Below, piece after piece: positions 42,639 to 51,661 of a stretch of DNA of 64,000 bases. The notes under the pieces were generated by a model. That model did not search any database. It was not told where the DNA came from and saw only the letters and a list, made by a program, of their open reading frames with translations. Source of the DNA: Candidatus Zipacnadia bacterium (GTDB taxonomy: Bacteria; Armatimonadota; Zipacnadia; Zipacnadales; UBA5352); the NCBI GenBank assembly GCA_029821735.1, contig JALGSU010000011.1, positions 1 through 64,000 on the forward strand, read 5' to 3'. Position numbers and translations under genes: made by a program. The number at the start of each line of letters is the position of its first letter. The first letter of the stretch is position 1.

Positions 42639-44783
42639 TCAGAAGTCCATCTGGTACTTGAGTTCAGCCTCCACGTTGTCGTCGACGCCAACGCTCAACG
42701 TGGGCGCCTCCTCGCGGGAGACGGTGACCAGAATGCGGCCCTCGCCCGGCCAACGCTTCTCGAAGGTCAGGTCGAGCAGAGACGCGGGCGGGTCGCCCTT
42801 CTTCGGGTAGGGCACGAAGTGCCCAGTCAGGAATGACAGGCAGACCTTCCCGCCGCGATCCACCTGGCCGCCGTCGAGCTGCAGCTTGAAGTACTGCTCG
42901 ACATCCTGCTCCTCATCCGGCATCCAGTATTTGTAGCCGAAGTCCATGCCAACGCCGCCGAAGACGGTGCGCTGGAAACCCAACTCGTAAAGGTCCGAGA
43001 CCATTACGACCTTGCCTCGCGGATCGAGCGGGTTGTTGATGAAGTCGAAGCGCAGGGCGCCGCCAAAGGCCTGCGTCGCCAGACCGATAGCTCGCTCCGG
43101 CTGCTCGCGGCCGGCGTGCTCGGTGAAGCCGGCGCGCATGCCGAGTCGGGCCGGGTCTCCGGCGTGCACCTCGACGGTCGTCGTCGGCTCAGCCAGCGGC
43201 GTGAGCTTGCGCTCGTCATATTCGGTGTACAAGGCGGTCACACCGAGGTGAGCGGCATCGCCGAGGTTGACCTGCGCCAGCATGGTAGGCGCGTTCTCGT
43301 CGAGTTGGTCGCCATAGGAGGTGTAGCCGACGCGCATGTCCAGCGCCGATTCCGCTGAGCCGGTGCGCTGCAGTTCCACGTGCCGGACCAGGAGGGGCGA
43401 GTCGTCGAGCTTCTCCTGCTCGAGGATCTGGCCGCGCAGCGTGGCGGTCTGGCCAAGTGCCAGGACCGTCTGCACCGACCGGTCCTTGGTCTCGCGGCCA
43501 TCGGCATGGTCATAGTAGCGATACTGCGCGCACACGTCGAGCGGCTCGAAGGGCTGCGCCTTCAGGTCCAAATGCGAGACGCGCGACTCATACACGCCCA
43601 CCGTCTCAGTGCGCACCTGGCCGATCGCGAAGCTCATGCGATCGAGGAGTGATATCCTCGGGCTCTGCAGCGTCAGGCGGCGGCGGTGCTCGAAGCTCTC
43701 GCCCACCGGGACCATCGCATCGTAACGCTCCAAGAGGCCCTGGCCGCCGCTGAACTGGGTAGCGAGGCGGACCGTGGTCTCTGCGGTGACTGCATCGCCC
43801 TTGATGGTTTCAGTTGAGATATGCTGCAGATTCGAGTCATGCCCGAACAACGACAGCGGTGTGGCGAAGGTCAGCGTGCTCTTCTGGTTGCGCACGTCAT
43901 TGAGGATCTTGGCGTCCTCGACGTAGCTGGCCATCAGTCCATCTCGGATGAGGCCAAGCGGCAGGACCAGATTGGTTTTGCGCTGAATCTTCGTCGAGGC
44001 GTCGGTGGTCTCCTCAAGCAGGTGATGCTCTGCCATGAGGGTGCCGCCCTGCACGGCGAAGGGCGCCACTATATCGAACTGCCGGCGCGTCGAACTCTGG
44101 CCTTCGACCAACCGTTGCAGGTAGTCGAACTGCGCCAAGCCCTCGCCGCCGGACATGGCCATCTTCAGCGCGCCCGAGTATGACATCTCCGACAAGCGGC
44201 CCGGCTCTTCGGACTCAATGGTCTCCCAGTCCGCCTGGAAGCTTGCACCCGCGCCGAGGCCGGTCTGCAGGCCGGCGCGCTGGATCTGGGTGCGCAGCTC
44301 GCCGAGGTCAGGGGTCTCGTCAATCTGCTGGGCCTGGTAGTAGCTCAGTTCCCCGAGACTGCCTCCGCCCCCGAAACCGTGTGTGAGCTGCATGGCCGTG
44401 ACGGACCTGCTCTCCATCATCTGCGAGAGCACGTCACGCACTTCGCGGTCACTACGACTGAAGCTCATCGACGTGCGAGAGCCCAACTGCAGCAACGCGC
44501 CAGTGCTGGCCTTCTCCTCGATGCCAGTGTCGAAAACCGCATCACGCATAACTATCTCGCTGCGCTGGAAGTTGCGGTACACGCCCAGCCCAGAGGAGAG
44601 GCGCAGGTTCAGCTCGTACTGGTTCGGGTCAGGCATGAGGGACTCCAGATTATCTCCGGAATCCGGAGTTATGCTCTCGAGGAAGAACCCCGCATCAGCG
44701 GCGTCATCCTGCGCCTGACTCGCGCACGGCACGAGCATCGCGAGCGCCAGCAAGCCAATTGTCAGCGGCGTTATCAGTTTCAT
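42639..44783 (-). CDS. Exported protein, probable outer-membrane beta-barrel
   Basis: A 714-residue protein with signal peptide (PLTIGLLALAMLVPCASQAQ). The body is rich in alternating, amphipathic strand-like segments (LNLRLSSGLGVYRN, TSMSFSRSDREV, LGVTALYTEYDE, LDMRVGYTSYGDQ) and ends ELKYQMDF; a C-terminal aromatic residue after alternating hydrophobics is the usual signal for outer-membrane insertion. No family is recognised. ATG at 44783 precedes the signal peptide; a longer frame is rejected. A promoter is seen 17-46 nt upstream and a terminator downstream, so it is a single-gene transcript. Confidence 0.7.
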   Translation of the reverse strand: MKLITPLTIGLLALAMLVPCASQAQDDAADAGFFLESITPDSGDNLESLMPDPNQYELNLRLSSGLGVYRNFQRSEIVMRDAVFDTGIEEKASTGALLQLGSRTSMSFSRSDREVRDVLSQMMESRSVTAMQLTHGFGGGGSLGELSYYQAQQIDETPDLGELRTQIQRAGLQTGLGAGASFQADWETIESEEPGRLSEMSYSGALKMAMSGGEGLAQFDYLQRLVEGQSSTRRQFDIVAPFAVQGGTLMAEHHLLEETTDASTKIQRKTNLVLPLGLIRDGLMASYVEDAKILNDVRNQKSTLTFATPLSLFGHDSNLQHISTETIKGDAVTAETTVRLATQFSGGQGLLERYDAMVPVGESFEHRRRLTLQSPRISLLDRMSFAIGQVRTETVGVYESRVSHLDLKAQPFEPLDVCAQYRYYDHADGRETKDRSVQTVLALGQTATLRGQILEQEKLDDSPLLVRHVELQRTGSAESALDMRVGYTSYGDQLDENAPTMLAQVNLGDAAHLGVTALYTEYDERKLTPLAEPTTTVEVHAGDPARLGMRAGFTEHAGREQPERAIGLATQAFGGALRFDFINNPLDPRGKVVMVSDLYELGFQRTVFGGVGMDFGYKYWMPDEEQDVEQYFKLQLDGGQVDRGGKVCLSFLTGHFVPYPKKGDPPASLLDLTFEKRWPGEGRILVTVSREEAPTLSVGVDDNVEAELKYQMDF

Positions 44784-44799
44784 GGTCTGACCCAGTATC

Positions 44800-44829
44800 T
44801 TTATACACCTTTTGCGGTCTTCCCCGCAA
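44800..44829 (-). promoter_or_regulatory. Candidate promoter of the beta-barrel gene
   Basis: Minus strand TTGCGG (44829-44824) and TATAAA (44805-44800) with 18-nt spacing. A TTGCGG/CCGCAA inverted repeat overlaps the -35 element. Confidence 0.5.
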
Positions 44830-44936
44830 GGGATCCGCCTTACGTGCCTAATAGACACATCGGCCGCGCCGAAGGTTTCATTGATTTGGGGAGTTTCCCA
44901 CAATCGCTCAGGCGCGCGGTCCGGTGCACTCCCCTC

Positions 44937-46121
44937 TCAAGCCGTGTAGACCACCTGCCCCGCCACGATAGTGCGCCACGCGGCGAGGTCATCGTCGAGG
45001 ATCACCACATCCGCGTCCATGCCCGCTGCCAGACTCCCCTTGCGATCATCCCACCCGATAATCCGGGCGGGCACCGCTGAGGCCATACCCAGAGCGGTCT
45101 CCAGGTCGAGGCCCACCTGCTGCACCATCACCCGAACAGCATCGTTCAGGCGGATGACGCTGCTGGCGAATCCAGTGTTCTCAGGCATGATCGAGATGCC
45201 GTCGCGGACGAAACACATCTTGCCGTCGCGCGGGCCAAAGGTGTAGTCGCCATCCGGCATACCCGCGCCGCGCATGGAATCGCTCACCAAACAGACGCGA
45301 TCAGGGCCCTTCGCGCGCACCGTCAGGGCCATCATGAGCGGCGGAACGTGGATACCGTCGGCGATCAATTCGGTGGTGATGTCGTCGCAGGCGAGCACGG
45401 TCTCGACGACGCCGGGGAAGCGGTTGGGCCCGTCACGGTGGATCGTGCCCATGGCACAGTACATGTGGGTCGAGTGGCCCATGCCGCGACCGATGGCCTC
45501 CAGAAGCTGGGCGGACGTGGCGTCGCTATGACCGCATGAGACGGTCGCGCCAGCTTGCGCGAAGTGTTCGGCGGTGCGCAGGCCGTTCTCAATCTCCGGC
45601 GACATGGTGATGTTCTCGATGACCTCGGCATACTCGAGCAGGCCATCGACCTCCGCCTCTGAGGGCGGGCGGACGAACTCGGGAAGGTGGCAGCCGCGCC
45701 AATCGACCACGAAGAACGGCCCCTCCACGTGCACACCGATGATCGCTGAGCCGCCCGTGTCGCGGCCGACGGCGTCGGCGATGCGTACAACTGCCGCTTT
45801 GAGCCGGTCAGCGGGCATGCTCGAAGTGGTGCCGAGCAGCGCGGTGGTGCCGCCTCCCGCCTGGTACTGGCAGATAGTGTCAAAGGCCTCCGGCTCTTCA
45901 TCGCAGAAGTCATAGCCGGCGGCCCCGTGGGTGTGAATGTCGACGAATCCGGGCGCGACGACCTTGCCGGCGGCATCGATGATCTGGGCGCCATCGGGCA
46001 CGGTGACTGCGTTGTGCTGCCCCACCGCAGTGATCTTCCCGTCTTCGGTCACGAGCGTACCAGGCTGCACAAAGCCCTCGGGAGTGAGAAGCTTCGCGTT
46101 CGTGATAGCCAGACTGCCCAT
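44937..46121 (-). CDS. nagA: N-acetylglucosamine-6-phosphate deacetylase
   Basis: A 394-residue amidohydrolase that removes acetate from GlcNAc-6-P in amino-sugar recycling or breakdown. Metal and catalytic motifs are visible: HTHGAAGYDF, HVEGPFF with the metal Glu, CGHSDAT, and SDSMRGAGMPDG with the catalytic Asp. The usual THLFNAM motif is changed to THMYCAMGTIHRDGP, a minor departure. ATG at 46121 follows AAGGAG by 9 nt; the frame is open for 500 nt upstream but those residues are not part of the family. It is transcribed divergently from the stalk-domain gene. Confidence 0.92.
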   Translation of the reverse strand: MGSLAITNAKLLTPEGFVQPGTLVTEDGKITAVGQHNAVTVPDGAQIIDAAGKVVAPGFVDIHTHGAAGYDFCDEEPEAFDTICQYQAGGGTTALLGTTSSMPADRLKAAVVRIADAVGRDTGGSAIIGVHVEGPFFVVDWRGCHLPEFVRPPSEAEVDGLLEYAEVIENITMSPEIENGLRTAEHFAQAGATVSCGHSDATSAQLLEAIGRGMGHSTHMYCAMGTIHRDGPNRFPGVVETVLACDDITTELIADGIHVPPLMMALTVRAKGPDRVCLVSDSMRGAGMPDGDYTFGPRDGKMCFVRDGISIMPENTGFASSVIRLNDAVRVMVQQVGLDLETALGMASAVPARIIGWDDRKGSLAAGMDADVVILDDDLAAWRTIVAGQVVYTA

Positions 46122-46308
46122 CCGGAACAACTCCTTCTCGCGGCAGGGAACGTTTGTCTGAGGCTTCTCGTCACAGGTAGAAATGAGCAATTCCGCGCAG
46201 GAAGCGAGTGACCTGCCCGCAGACGCTTGCAGGAGCGAGGGGGTATGTTGTCGAATCGGGTACTTGACGGCCGCGTAGGGACGCTGACAACAAAGGATGG
46301 TGGCCTGG

Positions 46309-47097
46309 ATGAAGAGGCTTGTCGTTGTGACGGTCCTGCTGATGGTAGCAGTGATACCGCTGCTGGCTGACGAGTATGTCTGGATCAACCGGGTGGAAGA
46401 GGGCGGCCGGATGCTCGTGCCGCTGCGGGGCGTGTTTGAGGCAGTCGGGGCGACGGTGGACTGGAAGGGCGCGACGCAGGAGATAGATATCGCGATGGGC
46501 GCCACCGCGATCAGCATGCAGGTGAACAATGCCATCGCGACGCTCAACGGGGCGCAAGTGACCCTGGACGTTCCGCCGCGCAACGTGGCGGGACGGGTGC
46601 ATATCCCGCTGCGCTTTGCGGGCGAGGCGCTGGGGCGCACGGTTGACTACAAGGGCGACCACATAGCCCTGACGGGCGGAGTGCCCATAGTGATGCTGCT
46701 TATCAGTGGCGAGGCGTCGATGGCCGCGGTCTCCGGTGGGACGACGACCACGACGACCACGACAACGACAACAGGCAACGCGAACAAGCCGCTGGCAATC
46801 ACATCGCCGGTGGAGGGGCAACGGGTGCAGCCGCGCATCGAGGTCTACGGCACCGCACCAGGCGGCGCGATGATCGTGGTCAACACCGAAGCGCGCGCGC
46901 AGGACGATCAGCACCTGCTCAGGGTGGTGCCGGGTCTGCGCCACTCGATCCCCGCGGATGGCAACTGGCACGTGGCGGTTGCGGCGCCGGTGCTGCCCGC
47001 GAACGTTGCCGAACCGCTCTACTACGTCGTGAAGGCCTACTACGAGACCCCGACCTACAAGTCACCTGAGGTCTCGGTAACAGTCTACCGACAATAG
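46309..47097 (+). CDS. Secreted protein: copper-amine-oxidase-type stalk domain plus shared C-terminal domain
   Basis: A 262-residue exported protein. After the signal peptide (RLVVVTVLLMVAVIPLLA), residues about 20-110 are a copper amine oxidase N-terminal-like stalk domain (RMLVPLRGVFEAVGATVDW, RVHIPLRFAGEALGRTVDY), common in Firmicutes and relatives as a surface module. A run of about eleven Thr links it to a C-terminal beta domain (about 160-262) that is strongly similar to the end of the next large protein (QPRIEVYGTAP, LPANVAEPLYYVVKAYY). No catalytic residues are seen. The ATG at 46309 is preferred over the one 12 nt upstream by proximity of GGTGG. Confidence 0.82.
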   Translation: MKRLVVVTVLLMVAVIPLLADEYVWINRVEEGGRMLVPLRGVFEAVGATVDWKGATQEIDIAMGATAISMQVNNAIATLNGAQVTLDVPPRNVAGRVHIPLRFAGEALGRTVDYKGDHIALTGGVPIVMLLISGEASMAAVSGGTTTTTTTTTTTGNANKPLAITSPVEGQRVQPRIEVYGTAPGGAMIVVNTEARAQDDQHLLRVVPGLRHSIPADGNWHVAVAAPVLPANVAEPLYYVVKAYYETPTYKSPEVSVTVYRQ

Positions 47098-47156
47098 AGC
47101 AAAGGTAGCTTGAGACGTATCCGCAGCAGGGCTGCCCTTCGCCACCGCAACGCCTT

Positions 47157-47225
47157 GCGCGCGTCTCCCGCCCGATAGGCGGGAGACGCGCGCTACGGGC
47201 AGCTTAACGCAAGCTGCGCTTGCGT
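47157..47225. repeat. Hairpin cluster (16-bp arms, then 8-bp arms with TGC loop)
   Basis: GCGCGCGTCTCCCGCC (47157-47172) pairs perfectly with 47178-47193 around 5 nt. A second hairpin, ACGCAAGC/GCTTGCGT with a TGC loop, is at 47207-47225. The 8-bp stem with a GCA/TGC loop recalls the third hairpin of the cloverleaf elements, but no closing stem is found. Confidence 0.85.
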
Positions 47226-47373
47226 CGGGGTACGAGACCGGCGAGCAGTCGATCATGGCCGGACGACCAGCGAAACAAGGTCCTCGCCCCATGGAACGAC
47301 AGCGCCACCACCGCACAACCACGTGGCGCTGATGGTGGTTGCTGACAGACACGTGTACCCGGAGGAAGAGACG

Positions 47374-49524
47374 ATGAAGAGACTCGCGTTGATGACCACG
47401 GCATTGCTGCTCGGCTGTCTGCTGACGGCCCTGAGCGTTCAGGCCGCTGAGGAACTCCCTGACTACTGGCTGGCTATCGCGACAGGTGGCGCAAACCTGG
47501 ACGCGGGGCCCACCGCCCAGCCACCCACCACGCTACCGAACCCTCTGGTGACGGTGGCCCCGGGCGCGGCAGTGCAGCTTCGCGGCAAGATCGTGGGCAA
47601 CCGGCGAGCGTATATGATGTGGCCGGAGACGTACGCGAGTATCGGCGCGAACACAGTGGTGAACGACCACGGCTTCGACCACATGAGCTTCACCATCGAC
47701 ACGGGCACGTTCCATGGCGCAGGGGACTGGTCAGTGGCCGAGGAGGCGTATCAGTGGGACACCGGGGGCAAGGGGATCGCGAACCCGTCGGGCGGGTACA
47801 CGACCGGTGAGCAGATCACGTGGACTGCTCCGGCGGAGGCCGGGTATTGCTCGATTACCGTCAGCGGCCACCTGAAGCTCAAGTACGTGCGCCAGGCGCC
47901 CGGCGGCGTGGTAGAGAAGTTCGAGGAGAGTGGGACGCTGAGCGCCACGTTCACGGTGGAAGTGAAGGCTGGGGCAGCGCCGGCAGGCACTACGCCTGCG
48001 ACGACGCAGCCTCCGGCCACCGATCCGCAGCCGCCGGCTGACAACCAGATGGACTACACCAAAGCGATGCAGTTGGTGATGCAGCGGTTCGGGGCACTGG
48101 GTGACGGCCCCCAGAACGGGACGCTGCCGACCTACGCGGTCTCCGCCGGCTTCATCAACAACGTCTACTCGGTCTTTGACGGCACGAGCGAGGAGTATGT
48201 GTGCGGAGGATGGCAGTCCAAGGTCCTCGACATGCTCTACGGGATGCAGTGGGGCACTCCCGAGGAGCGCGCACTGTTCGGTCACATGGACTTTGGGCCG
48301 ATCGAGGCCTACTACGGCGGACACCAGGCGGTCGTGGTGTATCCGAAGGGGACGAACTGGACCGAGACCGGAACGGTGCTCGATCCGTGGCCCAACCAGA
48401 CGCCGGAGTCGTTCACCATGCCCGACTGGCAGAGCCGGTTCTGGTTTGGCGTGGGTCCAAGCGGCGTCTACGAGGGACAATACCCGCTCACCGGCGGCAC
48501 TGCATATCCCGCGCCGAAGCTGAGCATACCGGCGGCACATGCGCCGGTTCTGCAGCGCTGCACGATCGAGCAGAAGCGAGCATATCTGGCGCTGACGACC
48601 GCACCAGAGCGTGAGGCGTTCGTCCAGAGCTTGCCGGACAGGACGACGAAGACGACCGCGATCGCGGTGCACTCGCCCGTGCGGATGCTTGTCACCGACT
48701 CCCAGGGGCGGCGCGTGGGTTGGGCCAGCCCGACATCGTTCCTGTACGAGATACCGGGCGTCAACCTCGATGCTTTCCCGGAGGCAGACGGCAGTCACGG
48801 GCTGCTGTTGCTCCTGCCACTCGACAACTACTCGGTGAGCGTGCGGGCGGATCAGGCGGGCAGCTTCTCGCTGACACGAGCCCTGCCCACCGAGGCGGGT
48901 GGCACACCGCTGACCAATGTGCAGAACATCCAAGTGGCGGCCAACGACTCGTTCTTCATGCAGCTTTCGGCGACGGCGCCGGGTGCGCCGCTGGTCAAGC
49001 ATGACGGATCGCTTCTGCAACTGGGCAACGTCTTCGCCGAGGGCGCCACGCCGGGAACGCCGGCCGTGACGCCGAATCCGACGACGCCGGTGACGCCCAA
49101 TCCGACGACGCCGGCAACACCAACCACACCCGCGACCCCGCCGGTGCCCGCGACACCGACGACGCCGACACCGGCGTGGCCGACTACGAACACTGGCACG
49201 GCCACCAACGCGCCAGTCATCGTCTCGCCGCTGGCAGGCAGTCTGGTGCAGCCGCGCACAGAGGTGTATGGAACCGGTCCGGCGGGTGCGATGATCGTGG
49301 TCTACACCGAGGTGCGGGCGCAGAAGGATGACAGCCTGCTGCGAAATGTCCCCGGGCTGCGCCACAAGATCAAGGAGGACGGGAGCTGGCATGTGGCCAT
49401 CCCCGTCCCAGAGCTGCCGGCGAACGTTGCCGAGCCACTTTACTACATCATCAAAGCCTACTGGCAGACGCTTGACCAGAAGTCTCAGGAGACGAGCGTC
49501 CGGGTGCAGCGAGCGGACGGGTAG
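47374..49524 (+). CDS. Secreted multidomain protein with Pro/Thr linker and shared C-terminal domain
   Basis: A 716-residue exported protein. The signal peptide is MTTALLLGCLLTALSVQA. An Ig-like N-terminal region (about 30-210) has FTIDTGTFHGAGDW; a central globular part (about 230-420) includes VYSVFDGTSEEYVCGGWQ and PIEAYYGGHQAVVVYPKG, perhaps a cysteine-protease or CAP-like fold, though I cannot assign it. A long Pro/Thr linker (TPNPTTPVTPNPTTPATP) leads to the C-terminal domain shared with the preceding gene. ATG at 47374 follows GGAGG. It is co-directional with the stalk-domain and TPR-propeller genes. Confidence 0.75.
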   Translation: MKRLALMTTALLLGCLLTALSVQAAEELPDYWLAIATGGANLDAGPTAQPPTTLPNPLVTVAPGAAVQLRGKIVGNRRAYMMWPETYASIGANTVVNDHGFDHMSFTIDTGTFHGAGDWSVAEEAYQWDTGGKGIANPSGGYTTGEQITWTAPAEAGYCSITVSGHLKLKYVRQAPGGVVEKFEESGTLSATFTVEVKAGAAPAGTTPATTQPPATDPQPPADNQMDYTKAMQLVMQRFGALGDGPQNGTLPTYAVSAGFINNVYSVFDGTSEEYVCGGWQSKVLDMLYGMQWGTPEERALFGHMDFGPIEAYYGGHQAVVVYPKGTNWTETGTVLDPWPNQTPESFTMPDWQSRFWFGVGPSGVYEGQYPLTGGTAYPAPKLSIPAAHAPVLQRCTIEQKRAYLALTTAPEREAFVQSLPDRTTKTTAIAVHSPVRMLVTDSQGRRVGWASPTSFLYEIPGVNLDAFPEADGSHGLLLLLPLDNYSVSVRADQAGSFSLTRALPTEAGGTPLTNVQNIQVAANDSFFMQLSATAPGAPLVKHDGSLLQLGNVFAEGATPGTPAVTPNPTTPVTPNPTTPATPTTPATPPVPATPTTPTPAWPTTNTGTATNAPVIVSPLAGSLVQPRTEVYGTGPAGAMIVVYTEVRAQKDDSLLRNVPGLRHKIKEDGSWHVAIPVPELPANVAEPLYYIIKAYWQTLDQKSQETSVRVQRADG

Positions 49525-49563
49525 GGGCGCACCCACCGGCAGAAGCGAAGCATTGAGGGCTGC

Positions 49564-51174
49564 ATGAAACCGCGCCACAATCGACTGATAGTGCATGTGC
49601 TCATAGGCGCGCTGGCCCTGCTGGCCGGCGCGCCCGACGCATCATATGCAGCCGATGACGGTCCGGCAGCGCGCATCCAGGCGCTGGTGGACAAGGGTGA
49701 GATCACGCACGCTGCGCAAGTCGCGCATGAGTGGGCCGCCGATGAGCCGGGCGACCTGGCGGCACTGCAGGCGGCTGCTACGCTGGGCATGCGGGCGGGC
49801 AACTACCGCTCGGCTGAGGACGCGCTCAGGTCGCTGACCTTCTTCCAGCCAATGGTGCCCGAACTGATCGTCATGCTGGGCGATGTTCTGGCCCAGCAGG
49901 GGCGCTACGGGGCCGCTCGGGAGCAGTATCAGGCGGCGATCCACCTCGACGATTCTTTCGCCCCCGCGTTCACAGGGCTCGCGCGCATGGAGCGCTTCAC
50001 CAGCGACGTGCTGGCCAACGTGCTCAGCGCAGCCGAGGTCGCGATGAGCGTCGGCGCTGAGACGCCGGGGGCACTGACCGCGCTGGGAGCAGCGCAAGCC
50101 GAGGCGGGGCGCTACACCGAGGCCGTCGACCTCTTCGCGCGAGCTCTCGAGGCCGAACCAGGGTACGCTATGGCGTGGTACGAGATGGGTCTGGCGCACG
50201 CTCGCAGCGGTGACATGGAGAAGGCGCGGGAGGCGTGGGGGCGCTACGTGCAGCTTGAGCCAGATACCGGCCAGGCGTGGCGGCTGCGGAACGACCTCAC
50301 GGTCGTCGGCCAGACGCTGATCAACGATCGCAGCTACTACGCCGCCTACTCCCCGGACGGGAGCCAGATCGCGTACCGGGCTCGTGGCAACGGTGGCTGG
50401 GGCATCTACGTGACGCCAACCGATGACCTCACCAAAGAGACGCTGCTGTGGGCGACAGAGAGCAATCTGCAGTCGCTCGCGTGGAGCCCCGATGGCACCG
50501 AATTACTCGTGCGCCTCCACGTGCAGGTGGAGGTCGAGGTCAAGGGCGCGAAGCAGATGCAGTGGACCTATCGCCTGCAGGTAATCCCGGCGAAGGAGGG
50601 CGCTCAGCCGCGCCACATACTTGATGACCGCTGGCTGGGCGAGCCGTGCTGGGTCCCGGCGACGGGGAAGATATGCGCGCGAATGTACGTGCGCAGGGTC
50701 GGTTACGTGCTGCAGATGATCGACCCGGAGACGGGCGAGGTGGAGACCATCGCGGGCACCAAGCCGAGCCAGCCGCATTACACGCCCCGCTGGACGCGTG
50801 ATGGTGCGACGGTCGCCTTCACCCGGCGCAGCGAGATGCTGCCAGACGGCAGCTACGCCTACCAACTGCTGGCCGGCCCCGGCGACGCCCCCGCAAAGGC
50901 GCGGGTCATCCACGAGATGGCAGAGATGCCTCGGTCGCCCCGTTTCACACCGGACGGCTCCATCGTGCTCTTCACCCGCACGCTGGAGGCCGACAGCGCG
51001 CGGTACGCGACCTGGGCCGTGCCCACAGACGGCTCCCGCGAGCCATGCATGGTTGACCACCGATCCGGCGCAAGTACGCCGCCAGAAGTATCGCCAGACG
51101 GAGCTTTCTTGCTCGGGGGGCGGGACTACGGCCTCTATCAGCTACATCTGACGGGGCTGCACGGCGGTGAGTGA
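49564..51174 (+). CDS. Exported TPR plus TolB-like beta-propeller protein
   Basis: A 536-residue protein. The signal peptide (LIVHVLIGALALLAGAPDASYA) is followed by about four to five TPRs (residues 30-250; ALEAEPGYAMAWYEMGLAHA is typical) and a C-terminal TolB/WD40-like propeller (about 265-536) with repeated YSPDGSQIAYR, WSPDGTELLVR, WTRDGATVAFTR and FTPDGSIVLFTR blades. It probably acts as a protein-interaction scaffold outside the cytoplasm. It starts 39 nt after the preceding stop and may be in the same operon. Confidence 0.85.
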   Translation: MKPRHNRLIVHVLIGALALLAGAPDASYAADDGPAARIQALVDKGEITHAAQVAHEWAADEPGDLAALQAAATLGMRAGNYRSAEDALRSLTFFQPMVPELIVMLGDVLAQQGRYGAAREQYQAAIHLDDSFAPAFTGLARMERFTSDVLANVLSAAEVAMSVGAETPGALTALGAAQAEAGRYTEAVDLFARALEAEPGYAMAWYEMGLAHARSGDMEKAREAWGRYVQLEPDTGQAWRLRNDLTVVGQTLINDRSYYAAYSPDGSQIAYRARGNGGWGIYVTPTDDLTKETLLWATESNLQSLAWSPDGTELLVRLHVQVEVEVKGAKQMQWTYRLQVIPAKEGAQPRHILDDRWLGEPCWVPATGKICARMYVRRVGYVLQMIDPETGEVETIAGTKPSQPHYTPRWTRDGATVAFTRRSEMLPDGSYAYQLLAGPGDAPAKARVIHEMAEMPRSPRFTPDGSIVLFTRTLEADSARYATWAVPTDGSREPCMVDHRSGASTPPEVSPDGAFLLGGRDYGLYQLHLTGLHGGE

Positions 51175-51200
51175 GCGACGGATCACGGCGCCAGCAACGA

Positions 51201-51263
51201 CCGGCGGCTCTGACACCTTCGCCAAGGCTTCGGTGCCCAGAGAAAGACCCACCCTCCTGACGG
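51201..51263. repeat. Nested dispersed repeat, degenerate copy
   Basis: GGCGGCTCTGACACCTTCGCC, then GGTGCCCAGAGAAAGACCC: the same order as at 9979-10071, with a shorter insert. The rest of 51175-51661, apart from tRNA-Ala and its promoter, holds only A/G-rich and ACGGC-type repeats. Confidence 0.7.
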
Positions 51264-51346
51264 CACACGGCCAAGGCAACGGCGCGGCCATCCAGCACCT
51301 GCAACCCATGCATGTTACTGACTCAAGACGGCTCGCGGGAGCCCAC

Positions 51347-51375
51347 TTGACAGGCGCTCCCGCTCCCTGTAGACT
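51347..51375 (+). promoter_or_regulatory. Promoter of tRNA-Ala
   Basis: TTGACA (51347-51352) and TAGACT (51370-51375) with exact 17-nt spacing, 17 nt before the tRNA. Confidence 0.82.
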
Positions 51376-51392
51376 CGGTCTGTCGCCACGGT

Positions 51393-51468
51393 GGGCGGAT
51401 AGCTCAGTCGGGAGAGCGCCGCGTTCGCAACGCGGAGGTCGTGGGTTCGACCCCCATTCCGTCCACCA
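51393..51468 (+). tRNA. tRNA-Ala (CGC anticodon)
   Basis: A 76-nt cloverleaf with CCA encoded. Acceptor GGGCGGA/TCCGTCC (one G-T); anticodon stem CCGCG/CGCGG with loop TTCGCAA gives CGC. Confidence 0.96.
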
Positions 51469-51479
51469 TACGGCAGACA

Positions 51480-51515
51480 AGACAGAAACGAAAGAAAAGA
51501 CAGAAAAGACAGCGA
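51480..51515. repeat. A/G-rich dispersed element, copy 3
   Basis: The first 18 bp match the elements at 7578 and 22214 exactly (AGACAGAAACGAAAGAAA); the rest is AGACAGAAAAGACAGCG. It starts 11 nt after tRNA-Ala, mirroring its place after tRNA-Val. Confidence 0.8.
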
Positions 51516-51661
51516 CGACCACGGCAACGACCACGCGACCTCAAATGGCAACAACCACGGTAACGGCATGTACCGCGGCAAGGCCACCTCAAGGGTAAAG
51601 GGCACGGCAACAGCTGGGCAGGGGTGAACGGGCACGACAACGGCATGTACGACGACACGAG

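Noticed and set aside
46122..46640. A 173-residue N-terminal extension of NagA
   Set aside because: It runs antisense through the stalk-domain gene and lacks family similarity; the ribosome site marks the ATG at 46121.
47128..47235. Third cloverleaf element
   Set aside because: Two hairpins resemble those of copies A and B, but there is no closing stem and the hairpin order differs.
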